Positions 52,133 to 61,099 of a stretch of 64,000 nucleotides of DNA are shown piece by piece. The DNA is from JBGSUZ01 sp963677505 (lineage in GTDB: Bacteria > Bacillota > Clostridia > Peptostreptococcales > Acidaminobacteraceae): the NCBI GenBank assembly GCA_963677505.2, contig CAXXWB010000017.1, positions 186,001-250,000 of the forward strand, given 5' to 3'. Below the pieces are notes generated by a model, which was given only the letters and a program-made list of their open reading frames with translations, ran no database searches and was not told the origin of the DNA. The stretch's first letter is position 1, and each line of letters starts with the position of its first letter. The position numbers were made by a program, and so were the translations under genes.

Positions 52133-52161
52133 ATTATACTACTTTTAGGCACTAATCTCAA
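52133..52161 (-). promoter_or_regulatory. ecfA1-ecfA2-ecfT-truA promoter
   Basis: Minus strand TTGAGA (52156-52161), exactly 17 bases, perfect TATAAT (52133-52138), 24 bases before the ecfA1 ATG. Confidence 0.8.
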
Positions 52162-52237
52162 TTTTATATAGGTTTTATTGAAAACTATTCTCAAGTTGCC
52201 ACGCTAAAAACACGATAAAGTCTCAAAATGTCAAAAG

Positions 52238-52261
52238 GGGACTAAGTATATACTTAGTCCC
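52238..52261 (-). terminator. 24-bp perfect palindrome after rplQ, probable terminator
   Basis: GGGACTAAGTAT/ATACTTAGTCCC with no unpaired loop base; on the minus strand it is followed by CCTTTTGAC, a weak T-run. It separates the ribosomal cluster from the ecf promoter. It could alternatively be a protein-binding site. Confidence 0.6.
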
Positions 52262-52297
52262 TCTATCTGCTTTATTTTAGAAAATTTAGTTATTCTA

Positions 52298-52642
52298 TTA
52301 TACTAATTCGATCAATGCCATAGGAGCTGCATCGCCTCTACGAGGGGGTCCGATTTTGTAAATTCTAGTATAACCGCCATTTCTATCTTGATACTTAGGA
52401 GCGATTTCTTCGAACAATGTCTTAACAACAGTTTCATCAGTGATGAAAGCTAATGCTTGACGTCTAGCGTGGAGATCGCCTCTCTTTGCTAGAGTGATCA
52501 TTTTCTCAACCGCTTTACGCGTTTCCTTCGCTCTTGTTTCAGTAGTCTCGATACGGCCATTCATGATAAGGCTTGTAGCGAGGTTTCTGAGCATCAAATT
52601 TCTGTGAGCAGATGGACGGCCAAGTTTACGGTAACCTGCCAT
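52298..52642 (-). CDS. rplQ: 50S ribosomal protein L17
   Basis: 114 aa. AGYRKLGRPSAHRNLMLRNL, LIMNGRIETTETRAKETRK and C-terminal GGYTRIYKIGPPRRGDAAPM are typical. Last gene of the long ribosomal-protein operon, 21 bases after rpoA. Confidence 0.98.
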   Translation of the reverse strand: MAGYRKLGRPSAHRNLMLRNLATSLIMNGRIETTETRAKETRKAVEKMITLAKRGDLHARRQALAFITDETVVKTLFEEIAPKYQDRNGGYTRIYKIGPPRRGDAAPMALIELV

Positions 52643-52663
52643 TGTATCCCCTCCTTTTCACGA

Positions 52664-53608
52664 CTATTCTTCGTCTGATTTAAGTCCTAATCCTAACTCT
52701 TCGAGTTTGTATTTAACTTCTTCAAGTGATTTCTTACCGAGATTTCTTACTTTCATCATATCGTCTTCAGTCTTCTCAGTAAGTTCCTCTACAGTGTTAA
52801 TGCCTGCACGTTTCAAACAGTTATATGAACGGACAGAAAGGTCTAGCTCTTCGATTGTCATCTCCAAAACTTTTTCTTTCTTGTCTTCTTCCTTCTCAAC
52901 CATTATCTCCACGCCGTTTACACTGTCTGTCATGTTAATGAACAGATTGAGATGTTCTGCCATGATTTTGGCACCTAGCGATGCAGCTTCATCCGGCTTA
53001 ATGGTCCCGTCGCTCCAAATTTCCAATGTTAATTTGTCATAATCCGCAGATTGACCTACGCGAGTAGAATCTACTGCAAAGTTAACTTTTTTAACAGGTG
53101 TAAAAATAGAGTCAACAGGAATAATACCAATAGGTAAGCCTTGCTCTTTGTTGTTATCCGCGGATACATAACCTCTGCCTTTAGCAAGTGCAAATTCCAT
53201 ATTGAAAGCACATTTGTCTTCCAATGTTGCAATATGCATATCTGTATCTAAGATTTCAACATCTGCGTCACAGATGATATCACCAGCTGTGATAGGGCCA
53301 CCTTCTTTTTTCTCAATTCTTAAAATCTTCACATCATCATCTGAGTGAATTTTCGCAGAAAGATCTTTGAGGTTTAAGATGATGTCTACTACATCTTCTT
53401 TGACACCAGGAATAGTAGAGAACTCATGCAAGACGTTCTCAATTTTAATCCATTTAACAGCAGTACCCGGAAGCGATGAAAGAAGGATTCTCCTTAAGCT
53501 GTTGCCGAGCGTTATGCCGTAGCCTCTCTCTAAAGGTTCTACAACAAACTTGCCGTAAGTGTCGCTCATGTCTAAACACTCTATACTTGGTTTTTCGATT
53601 TCTAACAC
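52664..53608 (-). CDS. rpoA: RNA polymerase alpha subunit
   Basis: 314 aa. N-terminal assembly domain with VVEPLERGYGITLGNSLRRI and LLSSLPGTAVKWIKIENV; C-terminal DNA/activator-binding domain (about 245-305) with LDLSVRSYNCLKRAGINTVE and MKVRNLGKKSLEEVK. Full length. Upstream of rplQ in the usual order. Confidence 0.98.
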   Translation of the reverse strand: MLEIEKPSIECLDMSDTYGKFVVEPLERGYGITLGNSLRRILLSSLPGTAVKWIKIENVLHEFSTIPGVKEDVVDIILNLKDLSAKIHSDDDVKILRIEKKEGGPITAGDIICDADVEILDTDMHIATLEDKCAFNMEFALAKGRGYVSADNNKEQGLPIGIIPVDSIFTPVKKVNFAVDSTRVGQSADYDKLTLEIWSDGTIKPDEAASLGAKIMAEHLNLFINMTDSVNGVEIMVEKEEDKKEKVLEMTIEELDLSVRSYNCLKRAGINTVEELTEKTEDDMMKVRNLGKKSLEEVKYKLEELGLGLKSDEE

Positions 53609-53666
53609 TATTCAAACCCTCCTTTTTATCTAAAAAATTCACCGAGGGTAACTACTCGACGGAATA

Positions 53667-54287
53667 CTATCTTGAGTAAAGCTCAATGATTAAGTGCTCT
53701 TCGATGTTTAATTCGATGTCTTCTCTAGATGGAGCAGCTACAATCGTGCCAGCCATTTTGCTGAAATCTGCGTCTAACCAGCTTGGTGAATTAGTTGCTT
53801 TTTCAGCGATTTCTTTAAATTTAGCAGAACTCATGCTCTTTTCTTTAAGTGCAATCACATCGCCAACTTTTAAAGTCATTGATGGGATATCTGCATTCTT
53901 GCCATTTAAAGTGAAGTGACCGTGTACAACTAATTGTCTCGCTTCTTTTCTCGAGTTAGCGAAACCAAGTCTGTAAACCACGTTGTCAAATCTTAATTCA
54001 AGAAGGCGAAGGAAGTTGTCACCAGCTTTACCATCAAGCTTAACAGCTCTCTCGTAAACTTCTCTGAATTGACCTTCGATCATGCCATAATATCTTTTAA
54101 CTTTTTGTTTTTCTCTAAGTTGAACGCCGTAACCAGAAAGTTTAACTCTTCTAGCACCGTGTTGACCTGGAGCATTTTCTCTTTTCTTAAGAGCACATTT
54201 ATCAGAATAACATCTTTCACCCTTAAGATATAGTTTTGCACCTTCTCTACGACAAAGTCTGCATGAAGGCCCTGTATATCTTGCCAT
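53667..54287 (-). CDS. rpsD: 30S ribosomal protein S4
   Basis: 206 aa, the zinc-type (C+) form: cysteines in SCRLCRREG and ERCYSDKCALKKR. S4 RNA-binding fold with LELRFDNVVYRLGFANSRKE and RQLVVHGHFTLNGK. A 16S-binding assembly starter; in Firmicutes it sits between rpsK and rpoA as here, unlike many rpsD genes that are separate. Confidence 0.98.
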   Translation of the reverse strand: MARYTGPSCRLCRREGAKLYLKGERCYSDKCALKKRENAPGQHGARRVKLSGYGVQLREKQKVKRYYGMIEGQFREVYERAVKLDGKAGDNFLRLLELRFDNVVYRLGFANSRKEARQLVVHGHFTLNGKNADIPSMTLKVGDVIALKEKSMSSAKFKEIAEKATNSPSWLDADFSKMAGTIVAAPSREDIELNIEEHLIIELYSR

Positions 54288-54310
54288 TAACTACACCTCC
54301 TGTTAGGAAA

Positions 54311-54712
54311 CTACACTCTTCTTCTCTTAGGCGGTCTACAACCGTTATGTGGAATTGGTGTTACATCATTAATTTGAGTAATTTCAAGTCCAGCCGCTTG
54401 TAAAGCTCTGATTGCAGCTTCTCTACCAGAACCGGGACCTTTCACGAATACTTGAACTTGTTTAAGTCCATGTTCCATAGCAGCTTTAGCAGCAGCTTCA
54501 GCAGCCATTTGCGCAGCAAATGGAGTTGACTTCCTGGAGCCTTTGAATCCTAAGCTACCCGAGCTCGACCATGATAATGCATTGCCAGCGTTGTCAGTTA
54601 ACGTAACGATTGTATTGTTGAAAGTCGATTGGATATGCGCTTGACCGCGGTCAATATTTTTTCTTTCGCGCTTTTTCTTTTTAACGACTTTTTTCACTTT
54701 TTTAGCTACCAT
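54311..54712 (-). CDS. rpsK: 30S ribosomal protein S11
   Basis: 133 aa. HIQSTFNNTIVTLTDNAGNA, SWSSSGSLGFKGSRKSTPFA and C-terminal DVTPIPHNGCRPPKRRRV are diagnostic. A lysine-rich N terminus precedes them. Platform protein; 13 bases after rpsM. Confidence 0.98.
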   Translation of the reverse strand: MVAKKVKKVVKKKKRERKNIDRGQAHIQSTFNNTIVTLTDNAGNALSWSSSGSLGFKGSRKSTPFAAQMAAEAAAKAAMEHGLKQVQVFVKGPGSGREAAIRALQAAGLEITQINDVTPIPHNGCRPPKRRRV

Positions 54713-54725
54713 TGTTCATCCTCCT

Positions 54726-55097
54726 TTACTTTTTCTTTTTGCGTCCTACAGTTTTCTTAGGACCTTTTCTAGTTCTAGCATTTGTCTTAGTTCTTTGTCC
54801 TCTAACTGGAAGACCTTTTCTATGACGAATGCCTCTAAAACAACCGATTTCTCTAAGTCTCTTAATGTTTAATGAGATCTCTCTTCTGAGGTCCCCTTCA
54901 ATAACATAATCTCCTTCGAGAACTGATCTGATTTTACCAGCTTCTTCTTCTGTAAGATCTTTTACACGTGTATCTTCGCTAATTCCAGCTTTAGCAAGGA
55001 TTTCCTGTGATCTTGGCTTACCAATACCGTAGATGTAAGTTAGGCCGATTACTACCCTCTTCTCTCTAGGTAAGTCTACGCCTGCGATTCTTGCCAT
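54726..55097 (-). CDS. rpsM: 30S ribosomal protein S13
   Basis: 123 aa. ARIAGVDLPREKRVVIGLTY, IYGIGKPRSQEIL (helix-two-turn-helix) and RHRKGLPVRGQRTKTNART plus the basic tail contacting tRNA. An AGGAGGTGCACGTTC site precedes the ATG. The 89-base gap to rpmJ contains a GGTC/GACC-bounded hairpin region of unclear role. Confidence 0.98.
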   Translation of the reverse strand: MARIAGVDLPREKRVVIGLTYIYGIGKPRSQEILAKAGISEDTRVKDLTEEEAGKIRSVLEGDYVIEGDLRREISLNIKRLREIGCFRGIRHRKGLPVRGQRTKTNARTRKGPKKTVGRKKKK

Positions 55098-55186
55098 GAA
55101 CGTGCACCTCCTATAAATGCAATAAATATCTTTATATGTTTCGGTCTAAGTTTCCCTTGTGGGTCAGCCGCACCTTGACCGTTTAA

Positions 55187-55300
55187 CTAACCTTGTTTTT
55201 GCTTATGCTTTGGATTTTCGCAAATGATCATTACACGACCTTTTCTCTTAATGACCTTGCACTTCTCGCAAATTGGTTTTACCGATGGTCTAACTTTCAT
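55187..55300 (-). CDS. rpmJ: 50S ribosomal protein L36
   Basis: 37 aa: MKVRPSVKPICEKCKVIKRK through CENPKHKQKQG, then stop. Zinc ligands C-x2-C and C-x4-H are present, so this is the zinc-type L36. An AAGGAGGGATAACAA site precedes the ATG at 55300. Between infA and rpsM, its standard place. Confidence 0.97.
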   Translation of the reverse strand: MKVRPSVKPICEKCKVIKRKGRVMIICENPKHKQKQG

Positions 55301-55316
55301 TTGTTATCCCTCCTTA

Positions 55317-55535
55317 TCACTTACCACGCCAAGTAATTCTACCTCGAGTTAAGTCGTACGGAGACAGTTCTAATGTCACCTTATCACCTGGCAAAATTCT
55401 TATGAAGTTCATTCTTAACTTCCCAGAGATATGGGCTAGAACTTCATGATTATTCTCAAGACGTACTTTGAACATCGCGTTCGGCAAGGCTTCAATTACT
55501 GTTCCTACAACTTCAATAGCATCGCTTTTCGCCAT
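55317..55535 (-). CDS. infA: translation initiation factor IF-1
   Basis: 72 aa, full length, OB fold. AKSDAIEVVGTVIEALPNAM, FKVRLENNHEVLAHISGKLR and C-terminal VTLELSPYDLTRGRITWRGK. It binds the 30S A site with IF-2 and IF-3. Located between the KOW protein and rpmJ as usual for Firmicutes. Confidence 0.98.
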   Translation of the reverse strand: MAKSDAIEVVGTVIEALPNAMFKVRLENNHEVLAHISGKLRMNFIRILPGDKVTLELSPYDLTRGRITWRGK

Positions 55536-55572
55536 TTATAATTTAACCTCCTGATAATTTGTACAATTATCG

Positions 55573-55848
55573 TTATCCCAGTTTATCAATTTCACGCCTA
55601 ATCCATTCATCTGTAATCGATCTACCTTGGTCGAGTTCAGCTTTGAGGTCATAGCTAACCTGATTGACTTTGGCGATATGTTTCACTTTTTTCATTTTAG
55701 GCGAGTTGTACTTGCGTAAATCCCCATCTACTAATAATACGAAATTATCGTCTATGATGTCAAGTACTAAAAACTTCCGATTTTTGTCTCTTCCAGCTTT
55801 CGACTTAACAACCTGACCGATGGCCAATTCCTTAGTGTTTTCCATCAA
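55573..55848 (-). CDS. KOW-domain RNA-binding protein (L14e-like)
   Basis: 91 aa. A KOW-like start LAIGQVVKSKAGRDKNRKFL followed by VDGDLRKYNSPKMKKVKHI, the pattern of the small Clostridia/Bacilli protein found between map and infA and described as L14e/L6e/L27e-like. It probably binds RNA or the ribosome; the function is not established. It lies 10 bases after map, tightly in the operon. Confidence 0.87.
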   Translation of the reverse strand: MMENTKELAIGQVVKSKAGRDKNRKFLVLDIIDDNFVLLVDGDLRKYNSPKMKKVKHIAKVNQVSYDLKAELDQGRSITDEWIRREIDKLG

Positions 55849-55858
55849 GAACCTCCTC

Positions 55859-56605
55859 CTACTCTGCCGTTAACAAAGCGGGCTCACCCTCTGTGATGGC
55901 TACTGTGTGTTCGTAGTGGGCTGATAAACTGCCGTCTGCGGTTACCACCGTCCACTTGTCGCTGAGGACTCGTACGGCATGAGTTCCAGCATTGACCATA
56001 GGCTCGATGGCTAGAACCATCCCCGGTGTTAACCTTGGACCCTTACCTGGAAGTCCGAAGTTATTTATGTGTGGATCTTCATGTAATGAAGTACCTATGC
56101 CGTGTCCACCATAATTTCTCACAACGGAGAATTGATTGGCTTCAACGAATGTTTGAATGCTATGAGACACATCAGACAGTCTGTATCCCTGCTTACAATA
56201 CTTCAAACCTTCGTAGAAACTATCTTTGGTTACTTGGATGAGTTGAGCAGCTTGATCACTAATCTTACCAACGGGGTGTGTCTTTGCGCCATCTCCGTAA
56301 TATCCATTTTTAATGGTTCCAATATCAATACTGATAATGTCGCCTTCATTTAATGTCGTATTACCGGGAATCCCGTGGACAACCTGTTCATTGACTGAGG
56401 TGCAGATGCTTCCGCTAAATCCGCCGTAGCCCTTAAAAGCTGGAATTGCACCATACTTTCGTATGGTTTTTTCCGCTGCTTCATCAAGCTCTCTCGTCGT
56501 TATGCCGGGTTTGATCATTTCTTTCAAGACCAGATGAGTATAAGCAACGATTTTACCCGCTTCTCGCATATACTCAATTTCCGACTTGGTTTTAATAGTA
56601 ATCAT
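55859..56605 (-). CDS. map: methionine aminopeptidase, type I
   Basis: 248 aa from ATG at 56605, which overlaps almost to the adk stop; an in-frame longer start to 56632 would lie within adk. Metal ligands: SIDIGTIKNGYYGDGAKT (two Asp), GHGIGTSLHEDPHI (His), LAIEPMVNAG (Glu) and the final Glu in HTVAITEGEP. Short form without an N-terminal zinc finger. Removes initiator methionine. Confidence 0.97.
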   Translation of the reverse strand: MITIKTKSEIEYMREAGKIVAYTHLVLKEMIKPGITTRELDEAAEKTIRKYGAIPAFKGYGGFSGSICTSVNEQVVHGIPGNTTLNEGDIISIDIGTIKNGYYGDGAKTHPVGKISDQAAQLIQVTKDSFYEGLKYCKQGYRLSDVSHSIQTFVEANQFSVVRNYGGHGIGTSLHEDPHINNFGLPGKGPRLTPGMVLAIEPMVNAGTHAVRVLSDKWTVVTADGSLSAHYEHTVAITEGEPALLTAE

Positions 56606-56607
56606 TA

Positions 56608-57255
56608 CTATTTGCTCCCAAGCGCTCTGCAAATATCTTCGAATACCGCATCTATGGCTTTCTCTCCATCTAAGTTGAGGATTATGCCCTTAGTTGTGTA
56701 ATAGTCTACAAGTGGAGAAGTTTCTTCAACGTAAACTCGTACGCGATTTGAAACGGTCTCTTCATTGTCATCAGATCTTTGATAAAGTTCGCCACCACAC
56801 TTATCACAAATTGCTTCTACCTTTGACGGATTAAAGCTGATGTGGTAAGTTGCGCCGCATTCTCTGCAAATTCTTCTGCCGACTGCTCTTTCAACTAATA
56901 GATTTGGATCGACTTGAATGTTCACTACATGATTGAGTGAGCATTCCATTGTTGCTAGTACCTGATCAAGTGCCTCCGCTTGTGCAACCGTTCTCGGGAA
57001 ACCATCGAGAAGGAAGCCTGCTTTGCAGTCTTCTTCTCTTAGTCTGTCCGCTACGATTTCATTCACTAAAGAGTCTGGAACGAGTTCGCCTCTGTCCATA
57101 AAAGCTTTAGCTTCTTTGCCCAACGCAGTGCCTTCTTTAATATTTTTTCTGAAGATATCTCCAGTCGAAATATGAGGTACGTGATATTTATCAACGATGT
57201 TGGCTGCCTGTGTGCCTTTACCGGCTCCAGGAGGGCCAAGCAAAATGAGTCTCAT
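56608..57255 (-). CDS. adk: adenylate kinase
   Basis: 215 aa from ATG at 57255, after GGGAGATGATGAT; a longer in-frame reading to 57270 is possible. P-loop LLGPPGAGKGTQAANIV, ISTGDIFRKNIKEGTALGKE, DGFPRTVAQAEAL, and a zinc LID with four cysteines (CRECGATYH ... CDKCGG), typical of Gram-positive Adk. Converts AMP plus ATP to two ADP. Follows secY by a few bases. Confidence 0.97.
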   Translation of the reverse strand: MRLILLGPPGAGKGTQAANIVDKYHVPHISTGDIFRKNIKEGTALGKEAKAFMDRGELVPDSLVNEIVADRLREEDCKAGFLLDGFPRTVAQAEALDQVLATMECSLNHVVNIQVDPNLLVERAVGRRICRECGATYHISFNPSKVEAICDKCGGELYQRSDDNEETVSNRVRVYVEETSPLVDYYTTKGIILNLDGEKAIDAVFEDICRALGSK

Positions 57256-57273
57256 ATCATCATCTCCCATTTA

Positions 57274-58542
57274 TTATTTCAAGAAACCTTGGTAATGTCT
57301 CATTACCATTTGTGCTTCAATTTGCTTCATTGTTTCAAGTGCAACACCGACTACGATAAGTAATGATGTACCACCGAATCTGAAGCCCAAAGAGCCTACA
57401 GCAAGTATGATGTTTGGAAGAACCGCGATTAACGCAAGGTAAATTGAACCAGCAAGCGTTAAACGATTGATTACCTTTTGCAAATACTCAGCTGTTGGTT
57501 TTCCTGGTCTAATACCTGGTACAAAGCCACCGTTTCTCTTCATATTTTCTGCAAAATCTTCTGGGTTAAAGATAACCGAAGTGTAGAAGTATGTGAAGAA
57601 TACAATTAGCAATGCATAAAAAATGTTATAAATAAGGTGACTTGAGTTAAAATTCTTAGCTAAGAATGCATAGAAAGCTGATCCAGGGAAAAATTGTGCA
57701 ACTGTCATCGGGAACATCAATAATGATATACCAAAGATAATTGGAATAACTCCAGCCTGATTAACTTTGATCGGAACGTACGATGAATGACCACCATACA
57801 TTTTGCGACCAACGACTCTCTTAGCATATTGAATAGGAACTTTTCTGACGCCTTCTAAAACATAAATAACTGCTACGATTACCACTAAAGCAACTACGGC
57901 AAACAAAACAACTGTGAGCGGATTCATTGAACCGTCTACCACACCTTTGTAAGATTTGATTAGCGCGCCTGGAAGACCTGCAATAATACCGGCGAAGATG
58001 AATAGCGAAATACCATTCCCTATGCCGTTTTCAGTAATTTTCTCACCAAGATACATGAGGAAAGCTGTACCTGCTGTCAAAATGACAGTTGTCAACAAAT
58101 ATGTGCCCATGTTTGGATTAGTAAACACTGGTTTAAAGAGTGTTAAGCTCCATCCAAAACCTTGGATAAGGGCAAGGACAATCGTACCGTATCTTGTATA
58201 CTGAATGCTTTTCTTTTTGCCCTCTTCTCCACCTTCTTTAACCATAGCTCCAATGGAGTCAGGAAAAGCGATTTGGAGAAGATTCATGATAATAGATGCT
58301 GTGATATAAGGGGAAATCCCCAAAGCGAAAATAGATAATCTTTTAAATGATCCACCTGACATCAAGTCAAAGAAGCCAAGGAGTCCCTGATCATTGTTAA
58401 TCATTTGATCTAACAACGTCTTGTCAACTCCAGGAACTGGAATGCTTGAGCCAAGTCTAAAGACCACAATCATCATTAACGTGTAGAGTATTCTCTTTCT
58501 TAAATCAGGTATTTTCCAAGCATTTCTAAGTGTGGAAAACAA
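57274..58542 (-). CDS. secY: preprotein translocase subunit SecY
   Basis: 422 aa, ten membrane helices. Near the start RILYTLMMIVVFRLGSSIPV and GLLGFFDLMSGGSFKRLSIF; plug region after GISPYITASIIMNLLQIAFP; cytoplasmic GGFVPGIRPGKPTAEYLQKV loop that contacts ribosome and SecA. The pore of the Sec system. It starts directly at the end of rplO. Confidence 0.97.
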   Translation of the reverse strand: MFSTLRNAWKIPDLRKRILYTLMMIVVFRLGSSIPVPGVDKTLLDQMINNDQGLLGFFDLMSGGSFKRLSIFALGISPYITASIIMNLLQIAFPDSIGAMVKEGGEEGKKKSIQYTRYGTIVLALIQGFGWSLTLFKPVFTNPNMGTYLLTTVILTAGTAFLMYLGEKITENGIGNGISLFIFAGIIAGLPGALIKSYKGVVDGSMNPLTVVLFAVVALVVIVAVIYVLEGVRKVPIQYAKRVVGRKMYGGHSSYVPIKVNQAGVIPIIFGISLLMFPMTVAQFFPGSAFYAFLAKNFNSSHLIYNIFYALLIVFFTYFYTSVIFNPEDFAENMKRNGGFVPGIRPGKPTAEYLQKVINRLTLAGSIYLALIAVLPNIILAVGSLGFRFGGTSLLIVVGVALETMKQIEAQMVMRHYQGFLK

Positions 58543-58983
58543 TTAGATCACCTCTGCCTTTCCTCCAGCAGCTTCAATCTTCTCAATTGCTGACTGAGTG
58601 AATTTGTTTGCTTTTACTGTAAGCCCTACTTTCAATTCTCCATCGCCAAGCACTTTAATACCATCATTGAACTTTTTAACTTTACCAGATTCAATTAAGA
58701 GTTCTGGTGTGATGACTGTGTTTGCTTCGAAAGCATTCAAGTCTTCTACGTTAATTGTCGTCCAGATGATTCTGTTTCTATTTTTGAATCCACGCTTAGG
58801 AATTCTTCTGAAAAGAGGCAATTGACCGCCTTCGAATCCAGGTCTAACGCCACCGCCTGAGCGTGAGTTTTGACCGTTCATACCGCGACCAGCAGTTGTA
58901 CCTAGGCCTGAACCTGTACCTCTACCAACTCTCTTTTTGCTCTTGTTTGTTCCTTCAGCAGGTCTTAATTCATGTAATCTCAT
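58543..58983 (-). CDS. rplO: 50S ribosomal protein L15
   Basis: 146 aa. MRLHELRPAEGTNKSKKRVG, GRGTGSGLGTTAGRGMNGQN and GFEGGQLPLFRRIPKRGF are the basic Gly/Arg-rich signature. Adjacent to secY with no gap, the normal arrangement. Confidence 0.98.
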   Translation of the reverse strand: MRLHELRPAEGTNKSKKRVGRGTGSGLGTTAGRGMNGQNSRSGGGVRPGFEGGQLPLFRRIPKRGFKNRNRIIWTTINVEDLNAFEANTVITPELLIESGKVKKFNDGIKVLGDGELKVGLTVKANKFTQSAIEKIEAAGGKAEVI

Positions 58984-59004
58984 CTCGACACCTCCTTTTT
59001 TGCT

Positions 59005-59172
59005 TTATTCAACTACTTTCAAAAGGTAGCTAACTTGTTGAATCATGCCTTTCATTTGGGCATTGTCTTGCTTTTCAACGATTTGACCCACTTTTCTGAG
59101 GCCTAAAGCTTGAATCGTCTTTTTGTGTTTTGGGATAATGCCGATTGGACTTTTAACTAATTGAATTTTCAT
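59005..59172 (-). CDS. rpmD: 50S ribosomal protein L30
   Basis: 55 aa, full bacterial L30: MKIQLVKSPIGIIPKHKKTI, QALGLRKVGQIVEKQDNAQM, then GMIQQVSYLLKVVE. AGGAGGTACCTAAGC precedes the ATG at 59172. Between rpsE and rplO. Confidence 0.97.
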   Translation of the reverse strand: MKIQLVKSPIGIIPKHKKTIQALGLRKVGQIVEKQDNAQMKGMIQQVSYLLKVVE

Positions 59173-59186
59173 GCTTAGGTACCTCC

Positions 59187-59690
59187 TTAACCACGAATTT
59201 CTTCAACAGATTTTCCTCTGAGTTTCGCTACATCTTCAATAGTCTTCATGTTCTTAAGGCCTTCAAGAGTTGCGTTAACCATGTTTCTTCTGTTGTTGCT
59301 ACCAAGTGACTTAGCTCTTACGTCTTTTACGCCAGCGAGTTCAAGTACGGCACGTACTGGACCACCAGCGATAACGCCTGTACCTTCAGCAGCAGGCATG
59401 ATTAGGACTTTGCCCGAACCAAATATGCCGTGAAGTGCGTGAGGAACTGTTGTACCAACTCTTGGTACGTAAACGAGTTTCTTCTTAGCGTCTTCAATTG
59501 CTTTTCTGATCGCTTCAGGAACTTCTTGTGCTTTACCAGTACCAATACCTACATGACCGTTCTCGTCACCGACAACGACTAATGCGCTAAATCTAAAGTT
59601 TCTACCGCCTTTAACAACTTTTGTTACGCGGTTGATATGAATAACTTGTTCTTTAAGCTCAAGTTTGCTTGCATCAATAATGCGGCTCAT
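59187..59690 (-). CDS. rpsE: 30S ribosomal protein S5
   Basis: 167 aa. LKEQVIHINRVTKVVKGGRN, FRFSALVVVGDENGHVGIG with the spectinomycin-loop region KVVKGGR, and KVLIMPAAEGTGVIAGGPVR. Standard spc-operon position after rplR. Confidence 0.98.
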   Translation of the reverse strand: MSRIIDASKLELKEQVIHINRVTKVVKGGRNFRFSALVVVGDENGHVGIGTGKAQEVPEAIRKAIEDAKKKLVYVPRVGTTVPHALHGIFGSGKVLIMPAAEGTGVIAGGPVRAVLELAGVKDVRAKSLGSNNRRNMVNATLEGLKNMKTIEDVAKLRGKSVEEIRG

Positions 59691-59706
59691 GCGTTAACCT
59701 CCCTTA

Positions 59707-60075
59707 CTAGAATTCTAGGCCAGCTTCTCTAGCCCCTTCTGCTAGTTCTTTAACTCTTCCGTGATAGAGGTATCCAGCTCTGTCGTATACAACTTTAGTG
59801 ATACCCTTCTCAAGTGCTTTTTTCGCAACGGCAGTACCAACTGCTTTAGCAGCAGATTTGTTACCAGTGTGAGCGAATTCAGCTTTGATTTCTTTATCAA
59901 GTGTAGAAGCAGCAACTAAAGTTGTGCCGTTCGTATCGTCGATAATTTGTGCGTAGATATTGTTCGCACTTCTAAAAATGTTAAGTCTTGGACGTGCTGC
60001 AGTTCCAGCTACTTTCTTACGAACGCGAAGCTGACGGCCTACACGTCTAACATTCTTATTTGTCTTGTTGATCAT
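59707..60075 (-). CDS. rplR: 50S ribosomal protein L18
   Basis: 122 aa. RRVGRQLRVRKKVAGTAARP, LNIFRSANNIYAQIIDD and KVVYDRAGYLYHGRVKELAE. Binds 5S rRNA in the central protuberance. Confidence 0.98.
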   Translation of the reverse strand: MINKTNKNVRRVGRQLRVRKKVAGTAARPRLNIFRSANNIYAQIIDDTNGTTLVAASTLDKEIKAEFAHTGNKSAAKAVGTAVAKKALEKGITKVVYDRAGYLYHGRVKELAEGAREAGLEF

Positions 60076-60097
60076 GGACGTGTCACTCCTTTCTTAA

Positions 60098-60640
60098 TTA
60101 CTTCTTACCAGTTTTGCCTTCCTTACGTCTAACGTTTTCGTTTTCGTAACGAATACCTTTACCTTTGTAAGGCTCAGGTTGTCTCCACTCTCTGATTTTC
60201 GCCGCATAGTTACCAACAGCTTGCTTGTCGATACCTTTTACGATGATGTCAGTTTGTGAAGGTACTTCAACTGTAAGACCTTCTGGATCTTGCATTACTA
60301 CTGGATGTGAGAAACCGAGTGTTAACTCAAGGTTCTTACCAGTTTTAGCAGCACGATAACCTACACCAACAATCTTGAGTTTGCGCTCGTAGCCTTTAGT
60401 AACACCTTCAACCATATTGTTGATAAGTGTACGGCTAAGACCATGGAGTGATCTGTGCATTTTGTTATCAGTAGGTCTTACGACAGTGATAACATCGCCT
60501 TCTATATTAACTTGCATATCTTTATTGATTGGTTGACTTAACTGTCCCAAAGGACCTTTAACAGTTACAACGTTCACAGCGTCTACAGTAACTGTCACGC
60601 CTTGTGGGATCGTAATTGGCAATCTACCTATTCTTGACAT
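60098..60640 (-). CDS. rplF: 50S ribosomal protein L6
   Basis: 180 aa. SRIGRLPITIPQGVTVTVDA, VTVKGPLGQLSQPI and C-terminal REWRQPEPYKGKGIRYENEN. Two repeated L6 folds near the sarcin-ricin loop. Confidence 0.98.
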   Translation of the reverse strand: MSRIGRLPITIPQGVTVTVDAVNVVTVKGPLGQLSQPINKDMQVNIEGDVITVVRPTDNKMHRSLHGLSRTLINNMVEGVTKGYERKLKIVGVGYRAAKTGKNLELTLGFSHPVVMQDPEGLTVEVPSQTDIIVKGIDKQAVGNYAAKIREWRQPEPYKGKGIRYENENVRRKEGKTGKK

Positions 60641-60673
60641 CTGTTTTGCACCTCCTACTTCATCCCGTTAATT

Positions 60674-61075
60674 TTACCAAACGTAGCAGATAACTTCTCC
60701 GCCAACGCCAAGTTTTCTTGCATCTTTATCTGTTATGATACCGTTAGAAGTAGAGATGATCGCGATACCGAGACCCCCAAGTACTCTAGGAATATCAGTT
60801 TTCTTAGCGTAAACTCTAAGACCAGGCTTAGAAATTCTTTTAAGGCCACTGATAACTCTCTCTTTGCCTTCTCCGTATTTAAGTTCAATTCTGATGATCC
60901 CTTGTAAGCCATCATCGATTATGTCATAGCTTCTAACGAAACCTTCAGATAAAAGGATTTCAGCTAATCTCTTTTTAACATTAGATGCTGGAACATCAAC
61001 ACTTGCATGTTTAACCATGTTAGCGTTTCTGATTCTGGTCAGCATATCTGCAATTGGATCTGTAGTCATACTCAT
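60674..61075 (-). CDS. rpsH: 30S ribosomal protein S8
   Basis: 133 aa from ATG at 61075, 8 bases after GGAGG; a TTG 6 bases upstream is less likely. TTDPIADMLTRIRNANMVKH, RISKPGLRVYAKKTDIPRVL and LGIAIISTSNGIITDKDARK. A key spc-operon 16S binder and, in many bacteria, autoregulator. Confidence 0.98.
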   Translation of the reverse strand: MSMTTDPIADMLTRIRNANMVKHASVDVPASNVKKRLAEILLSEGFVRSYDIIDDGLQGIIRIELKYGEGKERVISGLKRISKPGLRVYAKKTDIPRVLGGLGIAIISTSNGIITDKDARKLGVGGEVICYVW

Positions 61076-61099
61076 GAACAATACCTCCTTCCTCTTTTT

